Below, in pieces: positions 1-7,392 of a stretch of 7,434 bases of DNA. The stretch is from an uncultured Mycoplasmatota bacterium (GTDB taxonomy: Bacteria > Bacillota_I > Bacilli_A > RF39 > UBA660): positions 1 through 7,434 of the forward strand of contig CAOJKG010000042.1 of assembly GCA_948437815.1 (NCBI GenBank), given 5' to 3'. Within the stretch, counting starts at the first letter, position 1. Every line of letters begins with the position of its first letter. The notes under the pieces are model-generated. The model worked only from the letters and a program-made list of their open reading frames with translations, was not told where the DNA came from and did no database searches. The position numbers and the translations under genes are program-made.

Positions 1-2807
1 TTATTTTCACGACCTACATTAAATCCTTCTTTTTCTAAAATTCTAATTTCAACCATTTCTGAATTAATTGTAATATCATTACCACCAATATTCATTGTTA
101 TAGTCTTATTATTTACTAAAGAATCAATATCCTCACTACTTAAAGTTTCTAACTTAGTTTGAAATTCTTTAATATTAGATCCCATTATTTTACCTACAAC
201 TTTAAAATTAGGTTTTAAAGTATAATTCATATAAAGACTTAAATCATTTGTAAATGTTACTTCTTTAACATTTAATTCTTCTTTAATAAGAGGTACTAAA
301 TCTTCTAATATTTCTTTATTAGCACCATCAATTAATGCTTCATTTAGAGGTTGGCGAACCTTTATTTTTTGTTCTTCACGAACAGAACGTCCTATACTAA
401 TTAAGTTACGTACTAAATCCATTTTCTCTTCTAATTTTTTATCTATTAAAGATAAATCAGCTTTTGGATAAGTCTCTAAATGAACAGATTCTCCTCCTGT
501 TAAATTACGATATATCTCTTCGCTTAAAAATGGTGTTATAGGTGCACATAATTTAGCAAGACCTACTAAAACTTCATAAGTAGTTATATAAACACTTTTT
601 TTAGAGTTATTAAGTTCACTACCCCAGAATCTATTTCTATTACGTCTTATATACCAATTAGATAAATCATCTGAAACAAAACTAGTTAAGAATCTTACTA
701 CTTTATTCAAATCATATTCTAAAAATGCTTCATTAACATCTTTAACTAAAGTATTATATTTAGAAATTAACCATTTATCTATTTCTTCTCTGTTTTCTAC
801 ATTTACATTACATTCATCTGTATCAATATTATCAACATTAGCATATAACACAAAGAAACTATAAGCATTACGAAGTGGATTAAAGAATTTAGAATAAACT
901 TCTTTTAAACCATCCATATCAAATTTTAAAGGTGTCCAAACTGGAGAAACATAAGGAAGGTAAAAACGTACAGTATCAGCGCCATATTCTTTTATTGTTG
1001 TAAATGGTTCTACTATATTACCACGACTCTTACTCATTTTTTTACCTTCGTGATCTAATAATAAATCATTTACTAAAACATTTTTAAATGGACTACAACC
1101 TTTAACAAAAGTCGAAATAACCATTAATGTATAGAACCAACCTCTAGTTTGATCTATTCCCTCACAAATAAAGTCTGCTGGAAATTGTGTTTCCCATAGC
1201 TCATTATTTTCAAATGGATAATGATATTGAGCAAAAGGCATTGAACCACTATCAAACCAACAATCTAAAACATCTTTAATACGGGTCATAGATGCACCAC
1301 ATTTTGGACAAGTAAGTTTTACTTCATCTATATAAGGTCTATGTAAATCTAGGTTTTCATCTAGATTTGTTGTTGCCATTTCTTTTAATTCTGCAACACT
1401 TCCTACCATATGATTATATCCACAATCACATTTCCAAAAAGGTATTGGACTACCCCAATAGCGACTTCTAGATACATTCCAATCTTTGGCATTAGCTATC
1501 CAATTAGCAAATCTTTTTTCGCCAACATAAGCTGGATACCAATTAACTTTTTTATTAGCTTCCACCATTTTATCTCTAAATTTACTAACTGCCACATAAT
1601 AACTAGGCATAGAATAATAAATTAAAGGTGTATGGCATCTCCAACAATGCGGATATTCATGAATTATTTTTTGTTTTCTAAATAGTTTACCATTTTCTTT
1701 TAAGTATTCTACAACTTCTTCATTTACATCATGAACAAATTTACCTTTCCATAAACCTTCTGTATAACATCCATCTTTACCAACTGGATTAACTTCTGTA
1801 ATACCATATTCTTTACATACTTCGGCATCATCTGCACCAAAAGCGGGAGCAATATGTACAACCCCTGTACCATCTTCAGTTGTAACATATTCGGCACAAG
1901 TTACAATAAAGGCTTTACCTTCAACATTAAGACTTGGAATTAATTGTTCATATTCTGTATTTTCTAAAGTTTTGCCTTTAAATGTTTCTAATATTTCACT
2001 TTCTTCTCCTAAAACTGCTTTTACAAGAGGCTCTGCTAAAATAAACTTTGTACCTTTAGATTCTACTAAAGCATAAGTAACATCTGGATTAACACATAAC
2101 GCTACATTAGCAAGTAAAGTCCAAGGAGTAGTTGTCCAAGCAAGAAAATAAACATCTTCATTTTTTTTCTTAAAAGGAACATAACATGTTAAAGCAGTAT
2201 CACTTTGATAATCTTGCGCAACTTCATGTGTCGCAAGCCCTGTACCACAATGTGGGCAATAAGGCACTACTCTTGTTCCTTCATAAAATAAATTTTCTTC
2301 ATAAAACTTCTTTAAAATCCACCATTCAGTCTCAATATAATCATTTTTAAAAGTTAAATATGGATTTTCAGTATCAATAAATTGCCCCATTTTACTAGTT
2401 AAATTAACAAAAGCATCCTCATTTTCTCTAACACTTTTGCGACATTCAAGATTGAACTTTTCGATGCCTAATTCTTCAATTTCTTTTTTACTAGAAATTC
2501 CTAATTTTTTCTCAACATGATTTTCAATAGGTAGTCCATGTGTATCCCAACCTACTTTACGAATTACTTTTTTACCTTTCATAGCATGATATTTACAAAT
2601 TGCATCTTTAAGATTTTTTGCCACCATATGATGAAGACCTGGAAATCCATTAGCAAATGCTGGACCATCATAAAAAACAAAATAATCATCATCTTTATGT
2701 TTTTCTATTTGACGTCTATTTATCTCATTAATACCACCCCAAGAATCTAATATATCTTGTTCAACCTCTGGATAATTTCTTTTATCTAATTCTTTAAAAT
2801 TTTTCAT
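1..2807 (-). CDS. ileS: Isoleucyl-tRNA synthetase (IleS, type 2), 3' end cut by window edge
   Basis: Charges tRNA-Ile with isoleucine in the cytoplasm. It reads open from ATG at 2807 to the window edge, giving 935 codons; type 2 IleS proteins run to roughly 1,030-1,050 residues, so about 100 C-terminal residues lie outside. Seen in the translation: the class I signature region DGPAFANG followed by PGLHHM (HH at residues 59-60); GWDTHGLP; the CP1 editing-domain motif WTTTPWTL (from W224) and GTGVVHIAP (from G313) followed by GADD; Cys pairs CPHC (184-187) and CPKC (500-503); DCWFDSGSMP; and KMSKSRGN (KMSKS at 590-594), then the helical anticodon-binding domain. The GWDTHGLP context followed by an EKKLG segment is typical of type 2 enzymes. 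Ribosome site GGAGG lies 8 bases before the ATG. An Ile T-box leader sits directly upstream and controls it. Identification is near certain; the type 2 subclass is from motif memory. Confidence 0.97.
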   Translation of the reverse strand, partial: MKNFKELDKRNYPEVEQDILDSWGGINEINRRQIEKHKDDDYFVFYDGPAFANGFPGLHHMVAKNLKDAICKYHAMKGKKVIRKVGWDTHGLPIENHVEKKLGISSKKEIEELGIEKFNLECRKSVRENEDAFVNLTSKMGQFIDTENPYLTFKNDYIETEWWILKKFYEENLFYEGTRVVPYCPHCGTGLATHEVAQDYQSDTALTCYVPFKKKNEDVYFLAWTTTPWTLLANVALCVNPDVTYALVESKGTKFILAEPLVKAVLGEESEILETFKGKTLENTEYEQLIPSLNVEGKAFIVTCAEYVTTEDGTGVVHIAPAFGADDAEVCKEYGITEVNPVGKDGCYTEGLWKGKFVHDVNEEVVEYLKENGKLFRKQKIIHEYPHCWRCHTPLIYYSMPSYYVAVSKFRDKMVEANKKVNWYPAYVGEKRFANWIANAKDWNVSRSRYWGSPIPFWKCDCGYNHMVGSVAELKEMATTNLDENLDLHRPYIDEVKLTCPKCGASMTRIKDVLDCWFDSGSMPFAQYHYPFENNELWETQFPADFICEGIDQTRGWFYTLMVISTFVKGCSPFKNVLVNDLLLDHEGKKMSKSRGNIVEPFTTIKEYGADTVRFYLPYVSPVWTPLKFDMDGLKEVYSKFFNPLRNAYSFFVLYANVDNIDTDECNVNVENREEIDKWLISKYNTLVKDVNEAFLEYDLNKVVRFLTSFVSDDLSNWYIRRNRNRFWGSELNNSKKSVYITTYEVLVGLAKLCAPITPFLSEEIYRNLTGGESVHLETYPKADLSLIDKKLEEKMDLVRNLISIGRSVREEQKIKVRQPLNEALIDGANKEILEDLVPLIKEELNVKEVTFTNDLSLYMNYTLKPNFKVVGKIMGSNIKEFQTKLETLSSEDIDSLVNNKTITMNIGGNDITINSEMVEIRILEKEGFNVGREN

Positions 2808-2820
2808 AATATTTCCCTCC

Positions 2821-3020
2821 TAAAAATATAAAAAAGGTGTATACCAAAGGGCGAATAAATCGCGGTACCACCTTAATTTTTAACTTAGACTCTTAACGTG
2901 AGTTATTCGTAATATTCTACGTTTCTAAAATGAAAATTCAAATATTAAACTCCCAAGTGATCTCTTAAAATTAAATTAATTAACTTTCACCAAACGTTAA
3001 CTCTCTAAATAATTTATATT
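2821..3020 (-). promoter_or_regulatory. T-box riboswitch leader (tRNA-Ile-responsive) of ileS
   Basis: The minus strand carries the T-box sequence AAGGTGGTACCGCG (2874-2861), matching the AGGGTGGNACCGCG consensus; TGGT would pair with the ACCA 3' end of uncharged tRNA. Stem I runs from about 3020 to 2941, its base formed by AATATAAA and TTTAATATT, with AGAGAG on the 5' side and a TTTGGTGAAAG apical segment closed by TTAAC/GTTAA. On the 3' side AAGAG-ATC-ACTTGGGAG puts an Ile codon, ATC (2961-2959), where the specifier triplet is expected. Two further small hairpins follow: CGTA/TACG (2921-2908) and ACTC/GAGT (2903-2889). Then come the antiterminator/terminator and ileS. Known of the family: low Ile-tRNA charging favours antitermination and ileS expression. 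The specifier is read by eye from alignment to the usual pattern. Confidence 0.96.
2830..2874 (-). terminator. T-box intrinsic terminator, mutually exclusive with antiterminator
   Basis: On the minus strand AAGGTGGTACC (2874-2864) pairs with GGTATACACCTT (2845-2834), with a small GCG/CGC inner stem, and is followed by TTTTTT and a further T-rich stretch before the ileS ribosome site. Because the 5' arm contains the T-box motif, tRNA binding to TGGT blocks this hairpin. It is also the only terminator-like structure seen after the upstream two-gene unit, so it may end read-through transcripts from there. Confidence 0.93.
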
Positions 3021-3290
3021 TTAAGCAGCTTGTTCATCGTTTATACTATCATTTAAATATTTAATTGTAACTATACTAGTAATAGCTTCTATTATATTTT
3101 TATCTTCAACTTCTTCTGTATAATCCCCATCAGATTCATGAAATAATTCTAGAAAATGATAGTTAGAAGTAGGCATATCATCTTTTCCTACTTCCACTGC
3201 ATATAAATATTCTTTATGATTTAATTCTACTTTTTCTAATAATAAATAATCTTTATTATCATCCAAAGTTATAACTTTTCCTATCTCCAT
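3021..3290 (-). CDS. Small acidic protein, DUF1292/YrzB-like
   Basis: An 89-residue acidic protein with no signal peptide, membrane segment or cysteine. The N-terminal half reads as short beta strands (KVITLDDNKDYLLLEKVEL, then KEYLYAVEV), followed by a Glu/Asp-rich middle and EVEDKNIIEAI leading into a C-terminal helix. This layout, a short 'data-strand' protein with EVED before a terminal helix, resembles the DUF1292 (YrzB) family of Firmicutes, whose function is unknown. The assignment is by eye and moderate. The start ATG has GAGG six bases upstream, lying inside the last codons of the preceding gene; only 2 bp separate that gene's stop from this start, so the two are surely co-transcribed and perhaps translationally coupled. 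Its stop codon abuts the ileS T-box leader. Whether it acts with the large protein or is only a passenger cannot be told. Confidence 0.85.
   Translation of the reverse strand: MEIGKVITLDDNKDYLLLEKVELNHKEYLYAVEVGKDDMPTSNYHFLELFHESDGDYTEEVEDKNIIEAITSIVTIKYLNDSINDEQAA
3040..3070 (-). promoter_or_regulatory. Possible weak ileS promoter inside the upstream gene
   Basis: Within the 3' end of the small upstream gene, TATAAA (3045-3040) could be a -10, with a poor TTACAA (3070-3065) 19 bases before it as a -35. Transcription would start near 3033, about a dozen bases before T-box stem I, which is the usual distance. The match is weak in such AT-rich DNA; read-through from the upstream operon is the alternative. 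Confidence 0.22.
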
Positions 3291-3292
3291 TA

Positions 3293-6200
3293 TTAACCTC
3301 TTCCTTTATTCTTCTTTTCTAATAATTCATCACGTCTAGCATTCATTTGATTAATAGAATCTTGATAAGGTTTAATAAATCTTTCTTCTTTAGTAGCATC
3401 TAAAATACTTTGTAATCTTTTTATTTCTACCTCTAAAGTTTCTAATTCCCTTTGTTCAACAAAAGATAATCCAGACTCCTGATCCACTTTATCAGGATTT
3501 ATGATTTTATCAATAACTTGAGCTGTCTTAGATGTATCTGGAGCATCAGTAGAATTTAACAAGTTCTCAACTCTTGGAGTCCTAACTGTTGGAGCTTCAC
3601 TAGGTTGAACATCCAATAATTCTGGATCAGCATCCTTTTGAACTGCTGGAGAACCATTTAACATAGTTTGTATCTCCTCTGATGTTAATCTCTTTCCATC
3701 ACTAGCAGTTTGGCTTCCAAGTTGATTTATAATTTCTTCATCACTTGGTATTGTTACAACTGGTTTATCTCCATCAGGTGCATTCAATTTTTCTAGTCTT
3801 TCAGCTTCTTCTTCTGCAGCCTGTAATTTTCGAGCCTCTTCTACTTCTTCTAAACTTGGTAAATCTGGATCTGTTAAATCATTACTTGCTTCAAAAGGAG
3901 AACCATTAGAAACAGTCGAAGCTTGACTCGAACTAGAGAATCTAATTAAATCTTCATTTCTTGGCTCAACTTGTTTTAAAGCATCTTCAAGACTAATTCC
4001 TTCCTCATCTGCTAATTTCTTCGCTTGATCTAATCTAGATTTTTCTCTATAAGCTTTACTTGCTTGTTTTATTTTCTCACCTAAAGCTATCTTTTCTTCT
4101 GTTGTCATTTCTTTTTTTGAAGACTCAGCATCTACAGTAGGAGCAACTTGTTGTTCATCAAGCATTGAAGAAACATTCTCAGCTATTTGCTTTTGTACTT
4201 CTTTATCTTCTACATTTTTTCCACTATGAATTCTATCTAATAATTCGTTCTTTTTCTCAGCAGCTTTTTCATATATATTTTCAATCTTAAAGTTAAGCCC
4301 TATCATAGCATTCAACCATTGTTTTTTAAAGTTTTCTACTAAGTTCATCAATCTTTGAATTATAGTCTTCTTTTCCAACTCTGATATATCTTTATTCAAA
4401 TAATTTTCTAAACTTTTATATGTCATCGGAATACCTATACCAACAATACCAACTTTAGCTAAAGCATTTACTAAAGCAGGACCTGCTAAATTAGCACTAA
4501 CACCCAAATTAATAGCTCCAGCACCAGGTACAAAAGATATTCCTGCAAGTGGTGCTATAAGAGAACTAACACCATTAAGAACTCCACTTGTCCAAGGAGC
4601 CGCTGTAGCTAAACAACTATTAGAGAAAATAATTGTTGGAACAAGTTGAGGTAAAAATAAGGTTACTGCTGTAATACCAAGACCTATACCAATTAATATT
4701 TTTATAATATCTTTATGCTTAACAAAAAAATCTCCTAACTTAAACCCAAACTTTTTATCACTTTTATGTTTAAATTTTTCTCCTAAGAAATCTCTTATAG
4801 CAGTTACTTTCTTTCTAAGTTTACCTTTTTTCTTGATTTCTTCTTTAGGTTCAGTTTTTTTCAATTCACTTAATATTTCATCTAAATTAGCTTGAGCACT
4901 CAAATATTCTAGTTTGTCCTCTTCATTAGCAAATCTCAATCCTAACATTTCTATAACAGATTCACTTGTTTTAGCTCTTTCTAAAACTTCAACTTGTTTA
5001 GCTAAATATTCATATATTTTCTTTGCTAACTCATCTGCATCAATTCTAGACTCAAGACTAGTCATTTCTTTTTTTAATTCAGCTATCTTCATATCATTTA
5101 TGCCAAAATATTTTTCATAAAAATCATGAGGTACTAACGATTTACCTGGAGATGCTATTTTTTGAGTTTGATTCAAACTCTTTTCTATTTCATCTAAATC
5201 AAGTACAAGATCTAAATATTTCTCTTTCTCGGCTTCTGTAGCAAATTTGAAACCATTTACATCAATAATACTTTGACTTTTTTTAGCATTTTCTAAAATT
5301 TCAATTTGTTCGCTTAATAAGTCAAACATTTTTCTTTCTAATTCATTATGACTAGATTTTGCACTAAGTGCATTTAATTTTCCTTTTAATTCAGCTATTT
5401 TTTTATCATTCAAACTAAAATCAATCTTATCACTAAAATCCGAAGCTAAATTATTACCTTCAGAAACACTAGGACCAATAGTAACTGGATTCTTAGCAGC
5501 CTCAGCTGAAGGTTCAACTGGAATTGCTGTTGGAGTAACTTTTGTAGTTTCAACTACTTTTAATAAGTTATCTATTTTATTATTAACATCATTATATTTA
5601 TCTGCATAATTGCTATCAATTAATACTCCATCTACCGGAACTAAATTACTACTAGCTCTAGCAGCAATCAAATAATTATATTTTTCTTTTAATAATGTAT
5701 ATAACTCAAAATCGCTATCTAATACTAAACCATTAGTTGCTAATTTAGCATTTTTTGTTTCTCTAGCCTTTTTAATTAAACCCTTTAATTGTTTACGAAC
5801 ATTATCAATTTCTGTAACATTTTGTGTTACATCAGGTATTTTATCATTAAAATACAAAATAGAATTTGCCATTTTTTTAAATTTATCTATCTCAATATCT
5901 TTAACATTTGCTATTCCCCACACTGAAATTAAATCTTCTTTTTGTTGTTGTAGGAACTCTATTAATTCAATAACTCTATTAGCTTCCTTCCAGTCTCTAT
6001 CTATTACAACCCAAGCTCTATCACCAATTGTATTTGTCGTTCTATAAGGTAAATTTGTCACTCCTTTATAATTAGTAACTTCTTTAGCTAGCTCGTCTAA
6101 ATAATCGTATAGCTTACTAATCAATTCAGCATTTTCTCTTTTTTTCTTCTCATCATGAGCTAATTCTGGATTTAATCTTCTTAAAATTTTTGAATCATTC

Positions 6201-7264
6201 AATAAACTAATTACTTTGCTTTTATCTTCATTTGATACATAAAAAGAATTCCAAACCTCTTCTAAACTATCACCTATAACATTAGCTTTACCAATAATAT
6301 CCAATAATTCTTCCAATTTTTGTTTTTCTTCTAATACTTCCCAAACTTTTTTTTCGTCCGTCTTTCCCATCTCATCTAATAGTTTTAAAGATTCATTTAT
6401 TTTTTCAATAAATTCACTATTTTTTTCAAATGAAATATTAACTGGTTTCTTCTCTGGAGATTTTACATAATCAAATAATTTTATGTTAGGTAATGTTGTT
6501 GAAACAAGTATATCTCTTTGTTCTTCAGTTACCATCATAGCATCATCAACAATTACAAACTTGTCAAATTCTTCTATTTCATTAGCGCGTTTTAAAATCG
6601 CTGTTAAACGATATAAACTATCATATTCTTCTCTATCATTAGCCAGTACGAAATAATGATCAAGAGTCTCACTTCTATCAGAGCTTGTAGTAGCAGTTGT
6701 AAAATTATTTCTGATCACTTGCATTTGTTCTTCAGCATATTTTATTAAAGTTTCATTAACTTTTCTTCTTGCTACATTTATTTGATCTGTGATAATAGAA
6801 CTATTCTCTGACAAGCGTTTAACTTCATCGTTAAGTTCATCCACTTTATCTTGCCATTCCTTAGTATTCTCTCTCTTAAGATACAAATCATTCAAATTTC
6901 TTATTGTTAATTTATAAGCATTATCAACAGAATTATAACTTCTAACTAAGTTTTTAAACCTTTCTACTTCATCTTTAGTTTCTAAAACAAATTCTGAAGC
7001 TTTAGAAGCATAAAACTCTTCATTTTCTGTTTCTACTAATTTAGTCAAAGATTCATAAACTGGTGTAATAGTATCAGTGTCATTCTCTACAAACTGATTA
7101 AAAGCACGCTCATAATAATTATCACATAAACGCATAAATTCTCTCTCACGCCCAGCTCTTATCTTAACTCCTGGCCTTACTTCTACAAAACCTTCAGCTA
7201 AATTTTGTCCCTCTTTAATAATTGTCAATAAATCCGTTTTAAATCTTTCAAGTTCTTCATTCAT
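3293..7264 (-). CDS. Large repeat-rich coiled-coil protein with internal membrane block, unknown family
   Basis: A 1,323-residue protein that I do not recognise. Layout: residues 1-800 are mostly helical, charged segments punctuated by about ten degenerate copies of a short module, the last two lying in a clear 90-residue tandem duplication (612-701 and 717-806); a Pro/Val/Thr-rich linker at about 576-611; a Lys/Arg-rich stretch (about 807-851); a Gly/Ala-rich hydrophobic block (853-947) with room for two to four membrane passes; a helical segment (950-1100); an acidic Ser/Pro/Thr-rich, probably disordered tail (about 1100-1263); and a terminal coiled coil (about 1268-1319). There is no N-terminal signal peptide, no LPXTG motif, no P-loop or other catalytic motif, and only two cysteines (47, 884). 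Start choice: the frame opens at a TTG (7306), but the promoter -10 ends at 7317, so the transcript would begin only a few bases before that codon. The ATG at 7264 has AGTAGG just upstream and is preferred; ATG at 7282 is an alternative without a ribosome site. An intracellular membrane-anchored scaffold is inference only. Confidence 0.93.
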   Translation of the reverse strand: MNEELERFKTDLLTIIKEGQNLAEGFVEVRPGVKIRAGREREFMRLCDNYYERAFNQFVENDTDTITPVYESLTKLVETENEEFYASKASEFVLETKDEVERFKNLVRSYNSVDNAYKLTIRNLNDLYLKRENTKEWQDKVDELNDEVKRLSENSSIITDQINVARRKVNETLIKYAEEQMQVIRNNFTTATTSSDRSETLDHYFVLANDREEYDSLYRLTAILKRANEIEEFDKFVIVDDAMMVTEEQRDILVSTTLPNIKLFDYVKSPEKKPVNISFEKNSEFIEKINESLKLLDEMGKTDEKKVWEVLEEKQKLEELLDIIGKANVIGDSLEEVWNSFYVSNEDKSKVISLLNDSKILRRLNPELAHDEKKKRENAELISKLYDYLDELAKEVTNYKGVTNLPYRTTNTIGDRAWVVIDRDWKEANRVIELIEFLQQQKEDLISVWGIANVKDIEIDKFKKMANSILYFNDKIPDVTQNVTEIDNVRKQLKGLIKKARETKNAKLATNGLVLDSDFELYTLLKEKYNYLIAARASSNLVPVDGVLIDSNYADKYNDVNNKIDNLLKVVETTKVTPTAIPVEPSAEAAKNPVTIGPSVSEGNNLASDFSDKIDFSLNDKKIAELKGKLNALSAKSSHNELERKMFDLLSEQIEILENAKKSQSIIDVNGFKFATEAEKEKYLDLVLDLDEIEKSLNQTQKIASPGKSLVPHDFYEKYFGINDMKIAELKKEMTSLESRIDADELAKKIYEYLAKQVEVLERAKTSESVIEMLGLRFANEEDKLEYLSAQANLDEILSELKKTEPKEEIKKKGKLRKKVTAIRDFLGEKFKHKSDKKFGFKLGDFFVKHKDIIKILIGIGLGITAVTLFLPQLVPTIIFSNSCLATAAPWTSGVLNGVSSLIAPLAGISFVPGAGAINLGVSANLAGPALVNALAKVGIVGIGIPMTYKSLENYLNKDISELEKKTIIQRLMNLVENFKKQWLNAMIGLNFKIENIYEKAAEKKNELLDRIHSGKNVEDKEVQKQIAENVSSMLDEQQVAPTVDAESSKKEMTTEEKIALGEKIKQASKAYREKSRLDQAKKLADEEGISLEDALKQVEPRNEDLIRFSSSSQASTVSNGSPFEASNDLTDPDLPSLEEVEEARKLQAAEEEAERLEKLNAPDGDKPVVTIPSDEEIINQLGSQTASDGKRLTSEEIQTMLNGSPAVQKDADPELLDVQPSEAPTVRTPRVENLLNSTDAPDTSKTAQVIDKIINPDKVDQESGLSFVEQRELETLEVEIKRLQSILDATKEERFIKPYQDSINQMNARRDELLEKKNKGRG
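4424..4708 (-). other. Internal hydrophobic membrane block (residues 853-947)
   Basis: A run of about 95 residues nearly free of charge: IIKILIGIGLGITAVTLFLP, then two to three further Gly/Ala/Pro-rich hydrophobic stretches around 895-922 and 926-946 (VGIVGIGIP). It follows a strongly basic segment (about 807-851) and is followed by charged helices. By the positive-inside rule the N-terminal 800 residues are expected in the cytoplasm; an even number of passes would leave the tail there as well. The exact number of membrane passes is uncertain. Confidence 0.8.
4847..5116 (-). repeat. Tandem protein duplication, copy B (residues 717-806)
   Basis: The segment starts EKYFGINDMKIAELKK and ends LDEILSELKKTEP. 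It is homologous to copy A, separated from it by a 15-residue linker (702-716), and runs straight into the basic stretch before the membrane block. Divergence to about 42 percent identity shows the duplication is old. Confidence 0.88.
5162..5431 (-). repeat. Tandem protein duplication, copy A (residues 612-701)
   Basis: The segment starts DKIDFSLNDKKIAELK and ends DLDEIEKSLNQTQ. It aligns along its whole length with copy B about 315 bp further into the gene, with one single-residue gap and about 37 identities in 89 positions by hand count. Shared anchors are ND-x-KIAELK, ENAK/ERAK, G-x-x-FA-x-E and LDEI. Confidence 0.88.
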
Positions 7265-7316
7265 TTTTATACCTACTTTCATAATAAAAACACAGGGAAA
7301 CCCCAAAATCTATTTA

Positions 7317-7345
7317 ATTATACCATACATATAATAATTACGCAA
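7317..7345 (-). promoter_or_regulatory. Promoter of the large-gene operon (extended -10)
   Basis: On the minus strand a perfect TATAAT (7322-7317) is preceded by TGG, giving the TGnTATAAT extended -10, with TTGCGT (7345-7340) exactly 17 bases upstream as a half-matching -35. Transcription would start near 7310, leaving a leader of about 46 bases to the ATG at 7264. It likely drives the large gene and the small gene behind it. Confidence 0.75.
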
Positions 7346-7353
7346 TAACGTAA
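7338..7353. promoter_or_regulatory. Candidate operator dyad over the -35
   Basis: TTACGCAATAACGTAA is a perfect 5-bp inverted repeat (TTACG/CGTAA) with a 6-base centre. It covers the -35 element of the minus-strand promoter and lies in the region shared by the divergent gene, so a dimeric regulator bound here could block the minus promoter and perhaps affect the plus one. A 5-bp dyad can arise by chance; no regulator family is assigned. Confidence 0.4.
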
Positions 7354-7386
7354 ACACAAAACTTACACTACAAAAAAACAAAAAAA

Positions 7387-7392
7387 TATGAT
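7387..7392 (+). promoter_or_regulatory. Possible -10 of the divergent plus-strand gene
   Basis: TATGAT matches TATAAT at five of six bases and lies 36 bases before the plus-strand ATG, leaving room for a short leader with its ribosome site. No good -35 is visible at 16-18 bases upstream, and several other AT-rich hexamers nearby (for example TATTAT at 7392 or 7401) are alternatives. Confidence 0.35.

Larger units (their letters stand above)
4847..7168 (-). repeat. Degenerate protein-module array in the large gene (residues 33-806)
   Basis: A short module recurs: two or three alternating hydrophobic residues, often after Gly or Asp, then a Ser/Thr/Asp/Asn turn, acidic residues, an aromatic, and a heptad-like helix. 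Copies I see begin near residues 33 (VKIRAGREREF), 92 (FVLETKDEVERF), 205 (FVLANDREEYDSLY), 236 (FVIVDDAMMVTEEQ), 341 (FYVSNEDKSKV), 418 (WVVIDRDWKEANRV), 513 (LVLDSDFELY), 547 (VLIDSNYADKY), 672 (FKFATEAEKEKY) and 776 (LRFANEEDKLEY). Four of these (starting 500, 535, 660, 764) also share a preceding A-(K/R)-x-(S/T) helix end. The outer copies are weak and rest on eye alignment. Confidence 0.65.

Noticed and set aside
1410..1625. 71-codon plus-strand open frame
   Set aside because: Lies entirely antisense to ileS, no ribosome site, composition is that of a complement of coding sequence.
2538..2750. 70-codon plus-strand open frame
   Set aside because: Antisense to the N-terminal part of ileS covering its signature motif; a shadow frame in AT-rich DNA.
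4914..5120. 68-codon plus-strand open frame
   Set aside because: Antisense to duplication copy B of the large gene; no ribosome site or neighbour of its own.
3293..7264. Possibility that the large protein is an SMC-like ATPase or other coiled-coil enzyme
   Set aside because: No Walker A, Walker B or signature motif at either end, and the internal membrane block does not fit SMC proteins.
7295..7304. GGGGTTTCCC followed by TGTGTTTTT on the minus strand, resembling a small terminator or leader hairpin
   Set aside because: Only three or four pairs with a tiny loop, too weak for a terminator; no extension of the stem is possible.
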